In this document: positions 56,810 to 64,000 of the stretch, piece after piece | How the letters are laid out: the number at the start of each line of letters is the position of its first letter | Numbering within the stretch: the first letter of the stretch is position 1 | Assembly: GCA_031835245.1 (NCBI GenBank) | Contig: JAVKOQ010000219.1 | Location: forward strand, 1-64,000 | Length of the DNA stretch: 64,000 bases | Direction of reading: 5' to 3' | From: Balamuthia mandrillaris | Taxonomy: Eukaryota; Discosea; Longamoebia; Balamuthiidae | The notes under the pieces: model-generated | The model's input: only the letters and a program-made list of their open reading frames with translations | Told to the model about the DNA's origin: nothing | The model's database searches: none | Made by a program: the position numbers and the translations under genes

Positions 56810-58938
56810 ACTGTGTTGTTGGTCTTTTTGTCCAGTTGGGTTGTTATTTTTGCTTGGTTTTTTCACCAACCATTCTTGTTGCAACGTTTCTACAAACTGG
56901 GTACGTTTCATACATCGTCGGGCGTACTTTTGTTCCTTGCGTAGAGCCTGTTTTGTTCAACACTTTAATGTAACATCAAATTACAACAAACAACACATAG
57001 GAGCAAACAAACACGAACCTCGTTTAACAGAGCATCAGCAAAGTTGTTAACAACCGCAGAATTATCGGGCGTGTTGTTGAGCGCCTGCTCGAACTTCTGT
57101 TTAGCTCTGCTGAACAATCGATCCGCCTCATTTCCATCCTCCTGAAGAGCTTGCAAGGCTAAGGCATTGGCCTCAGCAAGAGCTATAACGTTCATGCTTC
57201 TTGATATGATAGCAATATTGGCGATATCAGAGTTCACCACTTTGAAGGAAGACATGGTCCAGTCGACATTCGTTGAAAGTTCACGAGCGCTGCCGGTAGC
57301 TTCAGCAATTAGTCTTTGTCGTTCTGCGTCTGAGCTTGCAGCTGTATCTTGGCGACGAAGCATTTCCTTTGCCTCCTCGCTAAGATGGATCCCGGTGAGA
57401 TCTTGCAAGCGTAAGAGAACCCAAGACATGGTAACATCTTTGCGGAGGTCGTAATCCAGGGTCCGTTCGGCGGGAGTAAGGCTTATCTCACCAAACTTGA
57501 CGATGATGTCTACTTTGACATTCTGCTCCCAAAAGTGTTGAGCTTTATTAACTGGTCTTCCTAACACCTATTTTTGTTTAAAAATGCATGAGCATGGTAA
57601 AATGAAAAGAGCGAGAGAGTGAGAAATTGAGTGTGAGAGAGATAGAGAAGGAAGAAAAATCAAAGAAGAGAGATACCAAGTTGAAGTATTCGGTAATGGC
57701 TGCTTTGCAAATAACCTCAGATATCTTTTCTTTGGAGGTTTTGGAAGTCTCACGTAAATGTCGATTAAGAATGATTTTTATCACTCGGGCTATCATCTCG
57801 TGAAGCAACAACCTTCGTAATTGCTGGTTCTTGGCGTAATGTCGGAGATATCCCAAATAGCGAACGTTTATTCCTTCTCTATGCATGTGTTGCGTGAGAC
57901 GAGCATCCAGCTCTGCTTTACAGGCAGCATACTCTTCGTCTAAGCGACTTGCAAACTTTGGGATAACAACCTTTAATAGTATAGTCGATTAGTTAAAAGC
58001 GTTTAAAATAAATATAAGAAGTAACAGAGAGAGAAGAAAGAACCTGAAGAAGTCGCTCAGTGGCTTGAGTTACTTCATCTTCATGTAGCTTGTGATTATC
58101 TCTGCCAAAAGGTGAAAACGCATCAGAGCTCAGGGGTTTGGGGTTCTTCTTCAAGAATTCAGGTCTATTAAGTCACAAATGTTAATTCTTCATGATTGAG
58201 GCAAAGAAGAAATAAAAGCAGTGCAAACCTGAATAACTCAAACAAGTATGAATTTCGATTGCTGCAAAAAGAGTGACTAGAAGTTAGAATATAAAGCAGT
58301 TTGTAGACGGAAAGAAACGGTTCCTACTCTTTTCGAGGTAAGGTTGGTGGAAAGACTCTAGCGAAGTCGATGAGGTACAGCCGTCCATCCTTTGACAATA
58401 ATTAATTATCGTCAACGTACAGGAAAGAAGTACGAAACGAAAAACAAAAGAACAGAGAAGAAGGAATATGTACCAAGCCTCGATGTCCCTCTATCAAAAA
58501 GAACAAATACATATCAAAAGTAAGCGTTAGCTAAGGAAGACACTGTTTTAAAGGGGAGAAAACAAAAGGCACAAACTAACCCATATCAGTAGGCCCATAG
58601 ATAAACTTTTTATCTTCACAATCCCTGAAGCCAGCTACGTGACCCTTCATTGTTTTCACCGTTTAATCAACTGTTAAAACTCCTCTTTGATTTTCAATGA
58701 CGCACCTTTAAGTTCAGTTTTTCAGCGGCATAGGTCATGATACGGTTTAGTTCGTCGTCATCAGCATGAACTGTTCGTCCTTTGATTCAAAACCACAGGT
58801 TGAGAAATCGTATCAATACCTTTTAAAAACCAAGTTGTACCTTGGTCAGCGCTTCCATAAACAATCGTTTCTTCTTGAATCGGTAAAATTGATACTGCCA
58901 CGAGGCTTTTTGTTTAAAATCAGAACATAAAGCAATGA

Positions 58939-58970
<32 letters not shown>

Positions 58971-61031
58971 ATAGAGAGAGAGAGAGAGAGAGAATAAACA
59001 GAGGCACAACAACTCACCGAAAACCTCTATAATCAATTAACTGGATTAGTGGGACTGATACTCCCACTAAGTCTATTTGAGAGAGAGAGAGAGAGAGAGA
59101 GATTCGAATCAGCAATGTGAGGGAGGAAGAGAGAAAAATGAAGATGAAATTGAAACCAGCAAAACGCATTAAGCCTTTAAGCTCATGAGCTGCCGCTTTC
59201 ATGGCATTATCATCGTTTCCATAAAGACCCATCCCGTCCAACGCAAACTATTATAAAACCAAGAAACCACAAAGGATTGAACATAGGAACAACAACAGTG
59301 ATAATTTTAGTCTAACCTTAAAAAAGATTCCTGTTTTTCGGTTTGCAGCTTTATAGTTAGAATGAAGATAAGACATGAACAAAAGACAACAAACCGTGAT
59401 AAATATATTTTTTGCCTCCAGCCAGGCCTCCAATCTCACAAGGTTTGATGGTTTGGTACCTTGGCTCCATGAATGCTTCAGATATTATGATTTTTCCATA
59501 CATTTTTGCTGTGTTTGAAAAATCTAATAAAGATAAAAAGTGAGACAGACAGAACGAAAGAAAGGAAAGCAAATGAGAGCTGAAGAACACCAAGCGAAAC
59601 ATACCCTCCGCCAAATGGCGTAGAGCTTCGAAGCGATGCAGACGCATAGCCTTGGTATGTTGTGGTAATTCAAGGATAGCCTGAAACTCTCCGTTCCAGT
59701 CACGAGGAGGGCCTCTATGTTGTATCTCCTCTTGGCAATATCTACAATAATCTATATGTGTACATCGGTGGGATAACTCTTTTTCACCTCCTGCTTCTCC
59801 GCCTGCATCCAACGCAACCAAAATTAGAACAAGCAACCACTTTTAATGAAGAAGACTTGGTAACTCACCGAATGAACTATGAAATGTTTCCTTTTGAGAA
59901 GGGTTGCGCCCACGAATTCGGTGATGAGGGGAAGGAGAATGTTCGTTTTCGCGTGTTGCAGGATAGACGGATGGTTCTGGGGTGGCATTATAGGCGGTAC
60001 CACTAATGCTGTACGGTACTGAAGAAGAATTATCGCCCTTGGCACCTGCTGGTGCTGCTGCCCCTTCTTCCACTGTATCTGTGTTTTGAATAGGAATAGC
60101 AGAGTGTGTGCGGGTTAGCTGTAAGAGAAGAAGAAGAAGAACAAGAAGAACAAGAAGAACAAGAAGAACAAGAAGAGAGAGAGAGAGAGTTGATGAGATT
60201 GAAAATGGTATAAAAGACAAAGATGAAGCAACCGTCTTCGTGATGGCCTGCTTGGGAGGAGTCTGGCTCTTCAAGGATGTCGTATGGCAGTCTATACGGC
60301 AGCTTGCTAGCACCCTTAACTTCCATCGCTTCCTTTCCTGTTGGTAAAGTCTGTGCTGGTTCGATGGTTTCTTCGGCAGCATGCTGTGCCTCAGTTAGCC
60401 GTTCTGCTTGGCCCACCTCTCCCTTTTCGTCTTTTTCTTTCGTTGCTTCTTCGTCTACAACCTTTTCTTTCTCCTCATTATCACCAACAGAAGCGAGTTT
60501 GTCTACATGATAGTTGTTGTCGTGGCTAGAGGAGGCAGTAGCAGCGCTGGTTGCAACAACGTTCTCCTGAAGCAACATGCTGTAGCGGCTGGCGGTCCGC
60601 TGCTGCTGCTGTTGCTGATGCTGGTGTCGTTGCTGTCCGCGACTGTGGTGAAGCTTTGGCTTGAAGGAGAGGTTCGACAGAAAGGAGCGAGAGCCGCCTG
60701 CCCGCTTCACTGCCACCCTTCGAATGCCTCCATACGCTATCTTCCACAGGGGAGCGCCTTGGTGAGGTTCCTCGGGCATATGGCCGGTGGAGTGAGGGCG
60801 GTGATGGGAGGACTCCCCCTCGAGGACATGGTGGGAGGAGACAGAGGCTTCTCGCGAGAGTGGATGGGGCAGAGCTGCAACGTTGTTGTTGGTCAGAGGT
60901 ATTTCTTTTCGAAGGTTGAGGGCAGGGTCCGACCGGTTCCGGTGGAGCAAGATGTATTCTTCGCGCGTAGTCGTTGGTGAGGACTCGTTTGAGTCCGTGG
61001 TGACCACGTCCTTACACGGCTGTTTTTCCAT
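50968..61031 (-). CDS. Giant CLU-like / leucine-rich repeat protein
   Basis: A minus-strand gene of about 10 kb with some 20 exons, ATG 61031 (MEKQPCKDVV), stop about 50968. N-terminal 250 residues: disordered, Gln/Ser/Glu-rich. CLU-like region (about 59750-57000): DWNGEFQAILELP, DFSNTAKMYGKIII, AAAHELKGLMRF, QLIDYRGFR, EGHRGLDGRLYLIDFARVFPP, SSDAFSPFG, MHREGINVRYLG, and helical TPR-like repeats. A long Ser/Glu-rich linker follows (56900-54100). AMN1-type LRRs end the protein: LTRLFIDAQHSNINEDGI, LRTLVLSGCIISDQG, LQQLDLSGCTAISEDAL, MRALRLDGCG, LRSIRLDNCCMITDVTLQAIA, LKRVTISECYALTDNSL, and LRELKMDGCWSLTEG. CLU proteins bind mRNAs for mitochondrial proteins; the LRRs resemble F-box/AMN1 repeats. 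The joins LLNE|ALRKEQK and TAS|DPLGTW keep frame, which supports one gene. A 17-nt exon lies at 58474-58490. Confidence 0.8.
58474..58490 (-). other. 17-nt microexon of the CLU-like gene
   Basis: Flanked by acceptor AG (491-492 of kilobase 58) and donor GT (472-473). The upstream exon ends in ATGG and the next starts GATGGACGG. Joined, they read DMEGHRGLDGRLYLIDF, which is the conserved CLU block. Without the 17 nt the frame is lost. Confidence 0.8.
60125..60190. repeat. GAA/CAAGAA then GA repeat in an intron
   Basis: GAACAA units followed by GA on the + strand. It lies between the second and first large exons of the CLU-like gene. Confidence 0.85.
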
Positions 61032-61429
61032 TTGCACGAACCCAAGCAGAACAGACCGTAAAAACTGCTTTGGGTGCTCTTATGTCTCCTCTTTCCTTCT
61101 TTCTTTTTTTTTTTTGTTTTTATTGCGTAACGATCTCCACAAAAATCTGAGGGGTAATTGATTGGTCGAAGATCAAAATCTGGTAAAATTAATTAAAATT
61201 TCCAGGAAAATAGCTCTGAAAAAAAACATAACCGATGTGCGTGTCGACGTGAGACCTCTAAAGGAATCGCCTAAGGAAGCTTCAGAGCTGCAAGACAACA
61301 AGCTGCACACAAGTCGCTCGCCGCTCCTCTGCAACCAAAAAAAAAAAAGGCATTACCGTCAGCACACTTCCTATCCCCTATCTCTCTCTCTCTCCACTCT
61401 AATTTTTAAGAAACAACCCCACTGTTTGC
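61032..61429. promoter_or_regulatory. Divergent promoter region
   Basis: 398 bp between the CLU-like start (-) and the thermospermine synthase start (+). It holds a GTCGAC palindrome at 61243-61248 and a short CT run at 61378-61396. No gene was seen. Confidence 0.35.
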
Positions 61430-62798
<1,369 letters not shown>

Positions 62799-63494
62799 AT
62801 CGAATGCCAGCGATAATCGAATATTTTTTCCTTAACTGGTCAATTTTTTTAATTCAAGTATCCAAATATCCAAAATTTATCGAACAGTATATCATCAAAA
62901 CAGATCGACAAAAATTAAAGGTAGTCAAACGACCCGCCCCCCGTAAAGTGCAGAGATCTTTCACGTCGACAAAAATTCATTGCTCCGCTTTACCGCCCCC
63001 CGCAAAAACGTTCGAAACGCAAGAAAAAAAAAACTAAGACAAAGGGGGGGTTGGGAAACCAACGCAACGCGCTTGTATTAATTTTTTTTCTTTATTTTTG
63101 AAAAAAGAAAAACCCAGACAGAAGAGGAGGGACCGGGTGTGTGTGTTGCTCAATTGCCTTTTGGTAGGGGCGACACAACTTGTAACCACCAAATCCGTTT
63201 TTTCTCTCTTTGCGTTGGGCTGTTTGTTCTGGCCCGGCAACGACCACCCCTGTACTTTGTTGTTTTTTATACCCTTTGCTTCCTCTCAAACACTCCTCCT
63301 TAGGAAGCATTTCACCTGTTTACATTGTTTGACATTGAGGTAAAGAGCTCTCTCTCTCTCTCTCTCTCTTGCTTTTCCCGGAGGGTGTGGTGGGAACGAC
63401 ATCTCTGACAGATGTGTGTGATGTGATTTGTGCCGTGAACCTCACAGAGCAGAACTCTGTCTCTTCTATTCCCTTCCCTCCCGAATAGTGCAGA
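62799..63494. other. Intergenic region
   Basis: 696 bp with a GTCGAC site at 62965-62970, a poly-A/T-rich segment around 63020-63115, and a short CT run at 63347-63370. It is upstream of the LRR gene. No gene was seen. Confidence 0.35.
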
Positions 63495-64000
63495 ATGGGC
63501 GATCTCGTTCAGCAAGAAATCAAGAAGGCCAAGGATTCCGGCGCCCGCCGGTTGGTCCTCAACAACCGTAACCTTAACCAGGTGCCCGTCAAACTGGTGG
63601 AACAGTTTCCACCCGAGCTTACCGAGCTTGAACTCAATCAAAACCATGTGTGCTTTCCTCTTTCTCTTTTCTCTTTTTCCAGCCGCTTCTCACGCCTTCC
63701 ACATTATGACAGTTGGTGGGCCTGCCAGCAAAACTTAGCGCGTTATCCAACCTACAAGTGCTCCGACTGCAGTCGAACGAGCTATTTGCTTTACCGCCAG
63801 AGATTGGCAAGTTGAAGCTGCTTCGCGAGTTGGATCTGCAAGCCAACAAGCTTCCCAAGCTGCCTGCCTCGATCGGAAAGCTGAAGCGCCTCAACCGACT
63901 CGTCCTCAAGCAGAATAAACTCAAGAGTCTTCCTGATTCGATTGGCCAGCTCACTTCTCTCGAGTTGCTCTATCTTTCTGGCAATCGTCTCAAGGAACTT
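63495..64000 (+). CDS. Leucine-rich repeat protein, partial
   Basis: Start ATG 63495 (MGDLVQQEIKKAKDS). Exon 1 is 63495-63647 and exon 2 starts at 63713 after a 65-nt intron; the frame runs off the window. Repeats are of the plant/SHOC2-like 23-residue type: LTELELNQNH, LVGLPAKLSALSNLQVLRL, LFALPPEIGKLKLLRELDL, LPKLPASIGKLKRLNRLVL, LKSLPDSIGQLTSLELLYL. The P-x-x-I-G-x-L pattern is clear. It is probably a protein-interaction scaffold; what follows beyond 64000 is unknown. Confidence 0.88.

Overview
This is nuclear DNA from an intron-rich eukaryotic microbe with a compact genome. Genes lie on both strands a few hundred bases apart. Most are split by GT-AG introns of about 60-150 nt, and many introns contain CT or TTC microsatellites. 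The gene set fits a free-living amoebozoan (Acanthamoeba/Balamuthia-like): a TKL kinase fused to LRRs and armadillo repeats, a BTB-MATH protein, a CLU-like protein, an FAD-glycerol-3-phosphate dehydrogenase, ADHFE1, TMEM50 and a thermospermine-synthase-like enzyme. The organism is an inference; no rRNA or organelle marker is present. No bacterial operon, CRISPR array, prophage or intact transposon was seen.

Layout. 0.3-2.3 kb (-): mitochondrial TPR protein. 2.9-9.9 kb (+): LRR/TKL kinase/armadillo protein. 10.5-13.7 kb (+): mitochondrial glycerol-3-phosphate dehydrogenase. 13.8-15.4 kb (-): BTB-MATH protein. 15.9-17.6 kb (+): ankyrin protein. 17.7-18.2 kb: two inverted tRNA-Asp genes. 18.4-20.9 kb (+): SRAP (HMCES) domain fused to a methyl-CpG-binding-like domain. 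20.95-23.7 kb (-): WD40 protein. 23.9-26.1 kb (+): class 3 lipase. 26.1-27.5 kb (-): multipass membrane protein. 27.8-28.4 kb (+): ubiquitin E2. 28.7-31.6 kb (-): methionyl-tRNA synthetase. 32.2-33.1 kb (-): TMEM50. 33.2 and 34.7 kb: two more tRNA-Asp genes. 34.9-38.0 kb (-): ADHFE1-like dehydrogenase. 38.4-40.3 kb (-): ABC-F ATPase. 41.0-42.5 kb (-): UCH-UBA deubiquitinase. 43.4-45.4 kb (+): acyl-CoA carboxylase beta subunit. 45.5-47.0 kb (-): SAM-MIT-NZF protein. 47.5-50.2 kb (-): ankyrin-glutaminase. 51.0-61.0 kb (-): very large CLU-like/LRR protein. 61.4-62.8 kb (+): thermospermine synthase. 63.5 kb to the end (+): LRR protein, cut by the window edge.

The genes are housekeeping and signalling functions, not one pathway. 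Several concern ubiquitin: an E2, a UCH, an NZF protein, a BTB-MATH protein and possibly a WD40 CRL4 receptor. Others are mitochondrial metabolism (GPD2, ADHFE1, glutaminase, acyl-CoA carboxylase). The most unusual points are the SRAP-MBD fusion, domain orders reversed relative to the animal proteins in two genes (BTB-MATH and ankyrin-glutaminase), the CLU-LRR giant, an in-frame TAA near the 5' end of the thermospermine synthase, a 17-nt microexon, and pyrimidine repeats that lie almost always on the sense strand of introns. Exon models were checked by reading-frame phase where stated; other boundaries are approximate.
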